64,000 bases of DNA from Amaranthus tricolor (Eukaryota; Streptophyta; Magnoliopsida; Caryophyllales; Amaranthaceae): NCBI RefSeq assembly GCF_026212465.1, contig NC_080056.1, forward strand, positions 10,218,392 to 10,282,391. The letters are read 5' to 3'. Of the stretch, positions 37,301 to 47,907 are shown one piece after another. The notes beneath the pieces are model-generated. The model was given only the letters and a program-made list of their open reading frames with translations, ran no database searches and was not told the DNA's origin. The position numbers and the translations under genes were made by a program. The first letter of the stretch is position 1. Each line of letters opens with the position of its first letter.

Positions 37301-37578
37301 ATCGATTTTCAAAAATGGCGCATTTTGTCATGTGCAATAAAACTGATGATGCCAACCATATTGGCGAATTGTTCTTCCAGAAAATTTTCCGTCTACATGG
37401 TGTACCGAAATCTAAATGGTCCATTCAAAGTGATCGATAGAGTCGGTAACAATGCATACAAAATTGAGTTACCTGGAGAAATGGGTAATGTTTCTGCCAA
37501 TTTTAATGTTGGTGATCTAGCTCCTTATATAAGTGAAGAAGATCTAGATACTAACATTACTTCTCAAGCGGAGGGGAA
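37301..37578 (+). pseudogene. Gypsy integrase C-terminus after a core deletion, and polypurine tract
   Basis: The frame continues with a change as [16 protein letters not shown] and LHGVPKS. It then jumps near 37410-37425 directly to [20 protein letters not shown] and VSANFNVGDLAPYISEEDLD, the C-terminal integrase tail. The part of the core that should contain the second Asp and the Glu is missing, an estimated several hundred bp. No chromodomain was seen. GAGGGGAA at 37571-37578, next to the LTR, is the likely plus-strand primer. Confidence 0.8.
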
Positions 37579-38394
37579 TGATGCAGGTGCATCTAAAACA
37601 AATTTTCATGAAGCTCAATTTGAAGGATTGCTAGCAACAAATAGCTTACGAGTATTGCTCATACAAATTACCGAATGATTTGAGAACGAATAGCAAATGA
37701 AGAGGGTTTCCTAACCATGAAGAAAGCTCACCTAGTTGCTTAGGTTTCCAACCCATGAAGAAAGCTCACCTACTTTCTTAAGCTATTAGCTTACTTACCC
37801 TATGGTTAAGTAACCTCCTAAGCACCTCTATGTGTTGTCTTCTTTACTCATAAAAGCTACCTTATAACTTAGGTTGGGTGGCACAAGTTAAGACATGGAA
37901 GGACACTAATTGAAGAAGGAAGCTGCGAACCAAAAAGGATGATTTACAACATATCTTCTTAGTATTTTCTTATTCTTTACTTCCTTTTAAGTTTTCCTTT
38001 AGTGTTAAGTAATTTTACCTATAAATAGCCATGAATGTTTCATTGTGAAATCAGAATTTTGAGAATAAAATACAAGCATTGTGCTTAGAGTAAACTTAGT
38101 TTACATGTGTTTAGAGCATTTGGGTCTTTTATGAGAACAAGTGTTTTGTCTAAAAAATCTTAATACCTTTATCAATATAAAAACAAGTCTTTATATTGTG
38201 GTGGTTTAAGTACTAGCTTAACTTGTTTAGAAGTGTTCCGCTTTGAGAGTTATACTGCTTTGAAATACAAATCGTGTGTAGCAACCGTTAGCAAGTCTAG
38301 AGAAATGTTGTTGCATCAGTCCATTTAACCATCCTTTGTTTATCATTATAACCAAAACACACATAGACCATATCACCCTAAACCTTACGCATCA
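37579..38394 (+). repeat. 3' LTR of the nested gypsy element (816 bp)
   Basis: Pairs with 32599-33414; see that entry. It ends ACCTTACGCATCA directly before the resumed copia RNase H. Confidence 0.92.
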
Positions 38395-38762
38395 TGAAAA
38401 AGCAAAATTCAGTTGCTTTGTCTACAGCTGAAGCTGAATACATAGCTGCAGATGCATGCTATTCTCAAATTTTATGGATTGCACAACAACTTCGAGATTT
38501 TGGAGTTGATATCAAAGGTATTCCAATTAAGTTTGACAATACAAGTGCAATTTGTATTACTAAAAATCCATTAGAACATTCACACACAAAACACATTGAG
38601 GTTCGTTACCATTTCATACGTGATCATGTTGAAAAAGGTCATATTACTCTATCCTTTATCTCTACAGAAAATCAACTAGCTGATATATTTACAAAACCTC
38701 TAAATGCTGATCGTTTTGCATATATTCGTATGGAACTTGGCATGCTAAATGATGTTGCGTGA
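38395..38762 (+). pseudogene. Copia RNase H, 3' part (continues from 32598)
   Basis: It encodes KKQNSVALSTAEAEYIAAD, WIAQQLRDFGVDIKG, DNTSAICITKNPLEHSHTKH, RYHFIRDHVEKG and ENQLADIFTKPLNADRF, the standard copia RNase H ending, with a stop at 38760. This part is intact. It belongs to the copia element and was separated from its start by the gypsy insertion. Confidence 0.92.
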
Positions 38763-39227
38763 ACTAAGGGGGAGTAAGGGTTCAATAGTAAAGGTAAAAT
38801 GTTACTAAATACTAAGTATGTATTTAGGGGGAGTATTTCATTTTATTTACATGATTTTATTATGGTTGCATATATGTGTGTTTATACATGTTTTTGAGAA
38901 TTGAAGATTAAATTTCAATTTCTTAAAATTTTTTGTTAATATATAAATTTGGGATTTATGATTAAATACCTTTAATTAATAAAGGATATTTAATTATCTA
39001 AAACTAAATTGTTTGCTTATTTCATTTGGGACGTCAATTACATACAAATTACTCTTTTATGAATTTGGTCCTAATCAAACTAGCCATTCACATTGATCAC
39101 ATGATTACACTCCTTATTCACACACCCTTTCACGTTACTAATTCACTCAAACCGGTCAAGCTTCACTCACATCAATTGTGTGTTTTCCCCAAGTTGTCTA
39201 ATCAACATTTATTGAAGTACAAATGCA
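38763..39227 (+). other. Copia spacer between pol and ORF3
   Basis: It contains two GGGGGAGTA purine blocks (about 38768 and 38827), as also seen after RNase H in the second copia element (about 58958-59005). Internal purine tracts of this kind are common in SIRE elements. Otherwise AT-rich. Confidence 0.55.
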
Positions 39228-39901
39228 TTGTACCTCATTACTGATTTTCGAAATTTGGCCCTCCCATATGCAAATCTTCTTTCCCTCATTTTCGATCATT
39301 TTAACCTCATTACTGATTTAGAAGAGGTTGACTACTCTGGCCCTCAATCTTTTTCTAACAATGTTATGTCCTCCTTGGGGATCTTTAAAGTTGGAGGTAA
39401 ATATGAGTTATACTCAAATTTATCAGTGACAGAGAAAGAGGAGTTACAGAAATTGCATGGGAAAAAGATAGGTCGTTTGGAACCTCATTCTAAGGAAAAT
39501 CAAACTACCCATTCTCGCCTAATGTCCCTTGATTCTGAAGTTTATGAAATCAAAGTGTCTTTGCTTACATTGCATGATAAAGTGTCAACATTAACTTTTA
39601 TGCTAGACACTTTATGAAAGACATGAAGGGCATGGTAGTTGAGGAATTGACCGTAGAAGAGGAGCCGATTGAAAAAGAGGAGGTGTCATAAGAGAGGGAG
39701 GCTACTCAAGAGGGCAAAATGGCTGAGGAAGAACAGAAGAAGGAGGAAGAAGAGAAGGAAGCTGAGAAGGAGGAGAATCCAGAAGAGATTGATGCTACCC
39801 CCATCCAAATAATTCCACCACCTGTTGAAGCTACACCAATCACCATTTCACCTGCCAAACCCAAGGCTTCCAAGAAGAGGAAGACCCGGTCCAGGAAGTG
39901 A
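39228..39901 (+). pseudogene. Copia ORF3 (env-position gene of the SIRE lineage), truncated
   Basis: Only the C-terminal half is recognisable. FRNLALPYANLLSLIFDHFN begins at about 39245, then LEEVDYSGPQSFSN, LYSNLSVTEKEELQKLHGK, and a heptad-like region MSLDSEVYEIKVSLLTLHDK with a stop at 39615. A second frame (39719-39901) is strongly acidic and then basic: EEEQKKEEEEKEAEKEE, a Pro-rich middle, and KASKKRKTRSRK at the end. The homologue in the second element (59464-60862) extends further N-terminally. ORF3 of SIRE elements has the position of an envelope gene, but its function is unproven. Confidence 0.7.
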
Positions 39902-40628
39902 TTTTATTTTTGTTGGTTGATAAACAAATTTTTGTGACGACAAACAATATTTTTTTGTTGTTAAACAATCCCAACATTTTCTTCCTATTTACTTTTTGAT
40001 GAAAGTCAAAAAGGGGGAGAATATACGTTATGCTTTATATGCTTTGCTCTTTGCTTCTTGCTTCTTGCTTCTTGCATGTTGCCTATGATTGTTGATTGTT
40101 GCTTCTTGCTTGATTGTTCATTATATATTTCTGTTTTGTTTGCTTCATGTACCAGTAGTTTATATCATTTTAAAAGGGGAGAAATTTAAGAAATTTGATT
40201 TACTTGATTGTTCATCTTAATCATCTGCAAACAAAATGTATCATAGTTACTTGGTTAATGTTTGATGATACTTGGTTAATGTTTGATGATACGTTTATAG
40301 TTACTGATTATTGTTCTTGTCCATGATGTTTGATAATCATGATTTTGATTTTAAAATATTGATATGATGATATGATGCTACAATTTAATGTTGATTATTA
40401 TATCTTTGCATGTATTATGATTAGTTATTTGTTTACTTGTGATAATAGTTTATCTTATTATTGATTTCAATATCCACGCATGAAAATTTATTGGTTTATA
40501 ATATTCTGATTTGAAACTGTTTTCAAAGTCTTGAAAACATTCTGCTTGATGATATCTTGTTATTCTTATCATGTTTTTCAATTCATGTTAACTTAGAAAT
40601 ATGATTTAAGAAAATATGGTTTGACTTT
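39902..40628 (+). other. Copia 3' non-coding region
   Basis: It holds AAAGTCAAAAAGGGGGAGAA at 40003-40022, which has a close counterpart at 60961-60980 in the second element, then T/G-rich low-complexity repeats such as CTTGCTTCTTG and a duplicated ATACTTGGTTAATGTTTGAT near 40240-40290. Confidence 0.6.
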
Positions 40629-40643
40629 CATCAAGGGGGAGAT
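40629..40643 (+). promoter_or_regulatory. Polypurine tract before the copia 3' LTR
   Basis: CATCAAGGGGGAGAT abuts the LTR start at 40644. The purine run AAGGGGGAGA is the expected plus-strand primer. Confidence 0.8.
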
Positions 40644-42146
40644 TGAAGGCTCAACTCTCTTAAATGATGATAATTCAAAACACATATAAATTAAACAAAT
40701 AAATTAAGTAATTATATTTTAGTTGTTTAAGTTAGTCCAAAATCATATTAAATATAAAGTGAATAATTGATATATATTTTAAGTCCGAAATATTGAAATA
40801 CGTTTAAATGACTTAAGTTTATATTAAGGTAGTATTTATAAGTTTTGAAAAAAGTTTAAATGGTTTTAAGATAAATATGTTTAAGATAAGGTTATTTTCG
40901 TGATTATCATTTGAAATATTTTAATAGGTCAAGGTATATTAAAATTAACTTTGAAATATTTTAACAGGTCAAAGTTTATTAAAATTAACTTTGAAATATT
41001 TTAATAGGTCAAAATATATTGAAATTAAGTTTGAATATATTATTACACGTTTTATTTTAAATTTGAATTTTAATTTAAAATGTGTGTTTAAGATATTTAG
41101 ATGATTAAATGTTAAAATATAAGTTCCACACATTTTGTAGTACACGGTTTATATTTAAAATTAAATAAGTTGTTAAGATATGCTAATTAAAGAGTTTCCT
41201 ATAAATAAAATGACAATTTAAATTGATGCTAAAAACAGTAAAAGTCAATTTAAATTAATGCTCAAAATAGGAATTAATTTTGAATAATTATTTACACATT
41301 ATTTTATCTGGTTTTAGCTGAGTTTTCAATATCTTGTATGAGTTCTAACGTGACAGCACAACAATGGTTAATAAAAACAAATTACAGCACGCAATGACGT
41401 AATTTTATGAGTTGTCAGTGCAACGTCAGTTTGAGCTAAAGTTCAAGATCTTAAGGACTGACACAGATTAACCAGATCAACAAAATTGACGGATGAAACT
41501 TTCTTGCTCTACAAGGATATGTTGAGGCGTGACATATATAAATGCAAGGCTTCGTTCAAGAATTAAGTTTTGCACCTCTTCTTACAATTTTCTCTTGTAT
41601 TGAAATAAGATCTAATATTCTCTAAGTGTTCAAAAGAGTTGAAATTCTTAGTTCATCTAGCTCATACAATTTGTAATAGGATTAAGTGTTAAAAGGATTT
41701 AGAATTTTCATAGATTAATACGCCTAACTTAGAATACTTTTTAAAGTGTTCAATTTTTTAATTTCTATTGTGAGATTGGGATTTGCTTTTATTAAGGGAT
41801 TTGTAAGACGTTTTTCACGGGAAAAAATGTGGTGAGAGAAGATAGAGAGATCTTCTAAGTTGTCTTAAAGTCTATTAATAAAAGGCGTTGAATCCTACAG
41901 GTTGGAAAAGAACCCATAGGCGGAGTAGGTTGTTTAGAACCGAACCTCGTTAACATATCGTGTGGTGTTGTTTAAGTTTATTTCCGCATATACGTGATAG
42001 TTTTATTAATCGACGTAAAACTGTTCTAGAAAAAAGTTTTGAAAGGTCACCTAAGCTCTTGAGCTAACCTTCCAGACAGAAATTTTAAACGGGCATACTC
42101 TCTATTTATCCCTTCTAGAGAGTATTTGACCTCCTATTAACTTTTA
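40644..42146 (+). repeat. 3' LTR of copia copy 1 (1,503 bp)
   Basis: It begins TGAAGGCTCAACTCTC and ends CTATTAACTTTTA, followed by the ATAAG TSD. About 6% of positions differ from the 5' LTR by eye. Confidence 0.92.
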
Positions 42147-42151
42147 ATAAG

Positions 42152-42818
42152 ATTTTTAAAAAGGCTCTTAATGATGGTACAAAAATGTTCATCAACAACT
42201 TTTTCATGAAAAACAAGTCTGACAACCACATTTTGTTGAACAAATGAGTTGGCCAAAAAATATTAATTTGTGTTGAGGTAGAAGATGAATCAATGTGTTT
42301 TGCATCTGCATTCGGAGAAAAAAAGATCATAGCCGACGCGTTTTCATACTGAAACGGTAAAAAAAATTGAAATCTATCTACCACAGCCAGGACACTTGTC
42401 GCGACAGTAGTGGGTGATAGTAACCTTGCTACGTTTTTTCCGGAGCTAAATAGTAACCTTGCTACTTTATACTACTAATTTAATGATCTCATAAAAAAAA
42501 TTCCGTAATTTCTATTAAAAAAAGTTCACCAAAATTCCAGAAATTTTTCTCAAAAAATAGACCAATATTAATACTTTTTATCACAAAAAAATTCCATCAC
42601 AATTTCAGCTATTTTCAATTTATTTGAAAAATAATTCATTAAGTAATTGTAATATGGTGTTCTAGTAGTATTAATTAAAAATAATAAAAAAAATAATTAA
42701 ATAGCCAATTTGATACATATCTTAAGAGAGTATGAGTTTTTTATTTGATATTGTCTCACATTTTAGCCTAATTAGAGCACTCTAGAAATATGCACTATTA
42801 TATCCGTAAGACACTTTA
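42152..42818. other. Non-coding flank of the copia insertion
   Basis: AT-rich; no gene seen. It was contiguous with the sequence before 26500 prior to the copia insertion. The phrases AGAGCATCCTTAATAGG (26460) and AAGGCTCTTAATGATGG (42163) look like ends of a small inverted-repeat element, but I could not define it. Confidence 0.4.
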
Positions 42819-43062
42819 TACTCCCCTTGTCTCATTAGAATTAAAGTAAAGAGAAGTGAGAATTTTTTTATAAATAAGGTGGATAATGATAATAAATAAA
42901 AAGAGATAATAAATTGTACGAATAAGTTAAAAAAGAGTTGAAATATATAGATTAGATTAAAAGAAAATGGTAAATCATTGTTCAAAAAATAAAAATAATT
43001 AGAATTAAATGTGACAGACTAAAATTAATAAAAGATACAAATTAAATAAGAAGGAGAAAGTA
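42819..43062. mobile_element. Stowaway-like MITE (~244 bp)
   Basis: The left end reads TACTCCCCTTGTCTCATTAG. The right end complements to TACTTTCTCCTTCTTATTT. The ends resemble the CTCC(C/N)TCCG-type Stowaway terminus, flanked by TA. It is AT-rich and non-coding. The match is imperfect. Confidence 0.55.
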
Positions 43063-43141
43063 TCCATTAATCACTTTCTTATTTTTCCAATACCACCTAC
43101 ATCCAATTATACTCTCACAAAATAATGGGTTTTGTTTTTAG

Positions 43142-44031
43142 TAGAGGTGTTCATTTGGGTGATTGGGTCGATTTTTTGGACGGGTTTCATTCGGTTTGGT
43201 TGTCGTTCGGATCGTTTATATTTCGGATGCGTGTTACAACGGGTCACACTCGAGTCAGGGTGGTAAGTCACAGTTCGGTTGAAGATCAGTTATTCGAGCT
43301 ATCGGGTTTGCATCAGTTCGGTGTCAGTTCGTATCAAGTTTCAATCGGTCTCGGGTTGTCATTGGTTAATAATTAGTTCCGTTTTATCGGGTACAGATCG
43401 GGTTCGGGTATTTTTCAAGTAGAATGCGGCTACGAATTACGAAATACTAGTTAGTATTGATCGAGTCAGTATCAGATTAAGTTGTTAGTCATTTTTTAAT
43501 TGATGATAATGTTCCCTTTACTTAAAGCAAAATAGTTAAATTGCAAATCAATTAGTGATCAATATTACATTGTTACTTTTACTTGTTTGACCGGAATTTA
43601 AAATTATAAAGTTCTATCAATTTTCATCTAATTCGATTAAAAGTAGTTAAATAAACATTAACCATTGATTATTAACTCTAAATATATGAAACTATGTATT
43701 TATAAAATTTCTTTTATTAAATATTTATCATATTTCTACGTAGAAATTTTGTTCAGGTTTACAGTAGTTTGATCTAAACTTTGTTGAGGTTAAGTCGGTT
43801 TTAGTCGGATCGAGTTCGGTTTCGAGCATTATTCGGGTCGGATATGACTCAGGTCGGTCATTATTAGGTTCGGGTAATCTCGGTTAACGGTTATGTGTCA
43901 GTTACAAAAATCGGCTACAGCTCGGATTCAGTTTTCCCATTTTCGGTTGTCAACCGGTTTGGGTATAACTTCAGGTCGGGCAATGTTGGTTCGATAAACC
44001 TAAAAGAGGAACACATTTTCGGGTGGGTTTT
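43142..44031. mobile_element. hAT-type element, copy 2, right end missing
   Basis: It starts TAGAGGTGTTCATTTGGGT and follows copy 1 (11513-12355) closely: CATTCGGTT, TTCGGTTGAAGATCAGTTAT, TTATTAACTCTAAATATATG and GGTAATCTCGGTTAACGGTT occur in both, in the same order. Homology ends with ACATTTTCGGGTGGGTTTTC, just short of the expected terminus, where an Athila-like LTR fragment begins. It has additional TCGG-rich sequence absent from copy 1, near 43380-43450. Confidence 0.7.
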
Positions 44032-44981
44032 CAAGCAGTAATAGAGAACAAGTAATGAAGAACAAGAAAGCAATAAATGAACAAACTACTCAAGCAAATG
44101 TAAAGAAAGCAAATAAAAACATTAAATGAAAGTATTGAAAGACAAGAAAGCAATAAAGGAAGAAATTAACTTACATGAACTAAAGCATAAAAGTAAGGAA
44201 CAAAAGGAATGTAAAGATACAAAGCTTGAATGTAAATGAAAGCAATAAATCTACACTAGGGCATAAATGAAGAAGAAAACAATAAAGATTGATGTTCTAA
44301 GTTGAGAGGGAGTCTCTCAAAGTAGGCATGAGGAATACATTCAGAATAGTGGGGTATTTATAGCCTAAAGGTGAAGGGAAATAAAAGCTTTAAATAACCC
44401 ACGAAATACAGCTTGCAAGGAAATAAAGACGTGCAAGAAAAGGGGTCCATTCTATCGAATTACTAAGCCATTCGCCCGAATGAGCATCCATTCGACTGAA
44501 TGGAGCACCATTCGGGGTTTCCAGCAAGTTTGAGTTCAGTTCTAGGCCTTCGAAGTCATATTCACCCGAAACATAGTGATGATGTGCTCGCCCGAATCTA
44601 ATGTGATTCGCCCCTTTTAGAAAAAGAGGGAATCATCATCCATTCACCCGAATGGTATGATGAGTCGCCCGAATCAGAGCTTGGGGATGCAATTATGCTT
44701 TGTTTAAGTGCGTGATGGTCTCCGGGTTTGATGAAGTCTTCGAGGATGACTTGTAACGCTTGGGAATGCTTCAATACTCATGTCTCATCTTTGATCATGG
44801 TGTCTAAGCCTCGAACTCGTGCTACTTGACCTTAAAACCTCCGAAAATACTTGAAATAACCTTAAAACACCTCGAAGACAAGAATAAGGTAAGATCGAGT
44901 GGAGTATGTATAAAACCAATGTAAAAGAGCGAGACTCAACACCATAATGGGGATATAAATGTGCTCTAAAACGAGCACATC
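44032..44981 (-). repeat. Athila-like LTR fragment
   Basis: On the minus strand the right edge reads TGATGTGCTCGTTTTAGAGC, a typical start of an Athila-type LTR. The interior has repeated Gly/Arg-codon-like phrases CATTCGCCCGAATG, CATTCGACTGAATGG and TTCACCCGAA, the same style of degenerate array seen in the LTRs at 47908 and 53780 but a different family. No partner LTR or internal region is nearby. The left end is cut at the hAT junction. Confidence 0.5.
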
Positions 44982-45630
44982 AAGCCCTAAATATCCCAAC
45001 GGCTAGTATGAGGCAATACTATATTTTTGAAACTTCATGAACACTTGAAGAACACCAATTCTCTCCTACCCCTCAACGTCTATTAAGAATTTGTTCAAGA
45101 GTTTAATTTGTTCTTCAATTAATTTTATCTCTCATTTATTGTAATATATCTTAATGTTTTAGAGAGTTAGACTAAGATTTTAATTCATGCGTCAAATTGT
45201 AGAATACTTTTTAAAGTATTTGTTATTTAATCAAGTGTGAGTGTGAGATTTATCTTTTGTTAAAACAAAATTTGTAAATCATTTTTCAGGGAAGAACATG
45301 GTGTGAGAAGATAGTAAGACCTTCTTAGTGGTCTAGGTTCCATCTAATAAAAACGATTTAATCCTACGGGTTGACAGAGACCCATAGGCGAGGAGTAGAC
45401 TATTTGTAGCCAAATCTCGATAACTACTTATTGTGTTTTGTCTATCATTTGTTTCTCATTTTAATATATTTAAATTATAAGTTGTTAAAATCCACTTAAA
45501 AACATATTGGGAAAAATTGTTTTGAAACGTAGTTCATGCTCTTCAAACGAATTTCAAGAAAATTCTTAATCTAATAATACTTTGTATTTATCCCCTCTAG
45601 AGAGTTTTTAGATGTCCTATCAACCTTCAG
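44982..45630 (+). repeat. Truncated SIRE-type copia LTR (3' part)
   Basis: It shares ordered blocks with the copia LTRs here: AGAATACTTTTTAAAGTATT, CAGGGAAGAACATGGTGTGA, AATCCTACGGGTTGACAGAG, ACCCATAGGCGAGGAGTAG and the terminal CCTATCAACCTTCA. It is more diverged than the other LTRs, so it belongs to another element. No PBS follows, which suggests a 3' or solo LTR remnant. Confidence 0.65.
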
Positions 45631-46448
45631 ATTCACAACAACAACAATATAATCCATATAATTATCAACATTTTATTAAAAGTGAATTCATGAAAATAAT
45701 CTTTTGTTAAATACCTTGCAATTATATCGATCAAATCGATAATTAAATCAAAAATCAATAATATAGAATAATTCTCACAAGGCCAAAATTATTATACATT
45801 ATAAGTTTTTATTTACAATGGTTTTGAGGTCAATTCATCAGATTATAAGTGATTATTTTAATTAATAATTAAATTAAGATTTTTAGTGACAAGAATAATT
45901 TAGCAATATCTAAATAATACTTTAAACTGATAAATTATATGCCATTAAAGTTAACTTATTTTATAGTAAGTGAAAATAGACTAACGATAATATTTTAATT
46001 TAATGGTATAATTAAAATATCCTAAAACTTATTTAACAAATTAGTCATTTTTAATCTGAGTGTCTTAAAGTCCAAATAAGTTAGTTTGGTATTATTTCTT
46101 AGTTTTTCATTTTACAATTACGGACTAAAATTAATCTAAAAATCATAAAAAGTTCCTAAAAATTCATATTCTGGCCAAAATTTGTTGGAGAATGAAAACT
46201 ATGTTTTTTTTAATTATTTTAATAATTAAAAACAAATTTAACACCATTTACTATTTTAAAATAATTTAAACACATAAATATCGATAATAACTAATAATCA
46301 AATAAAAACAAGAAAAATATATGATAATTATCTCTAGCGTTGTATTGCTATAATATACTTCAAAAAAATAATTAAAAAAACATTTCTCAAAGCCTCATAA
46401 GTACGTTCATCATAGAAATCCATTATAAGATATTTTTAAAATTGATTA
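45631..46448. other. AT-rich spacer before copia copy 2
   Basis: No gene, repeat or element end was recognised. Confidence 0.4.
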
Positions 46449-47684
46449 TGAAGACTCAACTTCTTTAAGTGATGATGTTCAAAACACATATTAAATTAAA
46501 CAAATAAATTAAGTAATTGGATTTTGTTGTTCAAATAGGTCCAAAATCATATTAGATATATAGTAATTAATTGATAGATAATTAAGTCCAAAAATATGTT
46601 GAAATAAGTTTAAAATAGGTTGACTTAAGTTTAACAATTTTATAAGATAAGATTAAATAAAAACTTATGTCTTAATAAATAATTACATGTTTTTGTCATA
46701 TAATTATACGATTTATAATTTGATAATTTGAATGAGTAATTTATTTGGTAAACAAGTTTATACTAATTATAGGTTTTCCTATAAATATGGAGTTGTTTTT
46801 AGCTCAGTTAAAACATAGGATGAATAATTCATATGAAGCTAAAGTCTAGGAATTTTATGTGGCTTATGTATTTCGGTTGTTTTTGTTTGGATTAATCAAT
46901 ATTCAATGCTTGGCATGAGTACCAGCTGGCAGCATATCAAAGATTTGAAAGAGCTGAAAATATTAACTAAAACGTGTGTTGAACAAGTCATATAGTGGAG
47001 CGTCAGATTTTACATGCTGTCCAAGTTTTTGAAGAATGGTTCAGCATAACCAGTTGGCGATTATAAAGGAATGAAGTTTTAATTGTTCAAACGGCTATGT
47101 TGGAGGCGTAACATGTACATAAGAAGCGTCATTCAAGAATTAAGAGAATTGCAACACATCTTACGAATTAACTTTCTACTTACTTTGAGATTTAATATTT
47201 AAAAAAGTGTTGTAAACTTAATTCATCTAATTCTCTCATTTGTAATAGGTCTTAGAGTAAAAGAGAGTTAGAACTTTAATTTCATTTAAGCCTTAAAGCT
47301 TAGAATACTTTTTAAAGTATTCATTTTGTTTTCTCTTTTGCGAGATTGGGATTAGAACTTTTATTAGGGAAACTTGTAAGACGTTCTTCAAGGGAAAGAA
47401 CGTGCTGAGAGAAGATAGAGAGATCTTCTTAGTCATCTAAGGTTCATTAAAAAAGGCGTTGAATCCTAAAGGTTGGAAGAGAACCTATTGGGGGGGGGAG
47501 TAGGCTATTGATAGTCGAACCTCGTTAACAAATCCCTTGTCCTTATTTAAGTACTGTTTGGCATTTAGTTCTTAAATCTGTTATTCGACCTAAAATAATT
47601 GCAGAAAACTGTTTTGAAAGGTCTCCCAAGCTCTTGAGCTTACCTTTCAGAGAAAAATTTTAAAAGATCTCCTATCAATCTTCA
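46449..47684 (+). repeat. 5' LTR of copia copy 2 (1,236 bp)
   Basis: It begins TGAAGACTCAACTTC and ends CCTATCAATCTTCA, followed by TTGGTATGAAAGCTGAG at about 47686, a mutated iMet PBS. Its 46885-47550 part matches the 3' LTR remnant at 61215-61886. Confidence 0.85.
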
Positions 47685-47730
47685 ATTGGTATGAAAGCTG
47701 AGTTTCACGTATAAAGATTAATATCTTGTG

Positions 47731-47907
47731 ATGGATCCGATAGGAGAAAGGTTGTTTGTTCAAGGTCGTTCGTAAACTAGGCCTCCTTTGTTTTATAGAA
47801 CAAATTTCTCTCATTGGAAAACATTGATGAAGATGTTTGTGATTGATCAAAATATGGAACTTTGGGACATCATAACCAAAGGACCTAAGGTACCAATGAA
47901 AAAATGA
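47731..47907 (+). pseudogene. Copia copy 2 gag start, cut by Athila insertion
   Basis: ATG at 47731 opens MDPIGERLFVQGRS, then an in-frame TAA. The frame continues TRPPLFYRTNFSHWKTLM, MKMFVIDQNMELWDIITK and GPKVPMK to the insertion point. It resumes at 55345 as a short gag remnant. Confidence 0.85.

Larger units (their letters stand above)
32599..38394 (+). mobile_element. Ty3-gypsy retrotransposon (5,796 bp) nested in copia RNase H
   Basis: Two 816-bp LTRs (32599-33414, 37579-38394) start TGATGCAGGTGCATC and end CACCA or CATCA. A PBS follows the first, and a GAGGGGAA purine tract precedes the second. The order gag, protease, RT, RNase H, integrase defines gypsy. It is inserted between WYSK and KKQNSVALS of the copia RNase H. 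The flanking 5-mers CTAAA and TGAAA are not identical, so the TSD has decayed or the boundary is off slightly. By eye the LTRs differ at about 54 of 816 positions (~6.6%). The integrase core is partly deleted and several frameshifts exist. Confidence 0.92.
26505..42146 (+). mobile_element. SIRE/Maximus-type Ty1-copia retrotransposon, copy 1 (contains nested gypsy)
   Basis: Both LTRs (26505-28010, 40644-42146) are present, and the 5-bp TSD ATAAG is at 26500-26504 and 42147-42151. The order is 5' LTR, tRNA-iMet-type PBS, gag, protease, integrase, RT, RNase H, env-position ORF3, polypurine tract, 3' LTR. Integrase upstream of RT defines copia, and the long gag, two zinc knuckles and ORF3 point to the SIRE/Maximus lineage. 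A 5.8-kb gypsy element splits RNase H. By eye the LTRs differ at about 90 of 1,505 positions (~6%). Frameshifts in gag and the PR-INT region and an in-frame stop in RT make it non-functional. Confidence 0.93.
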
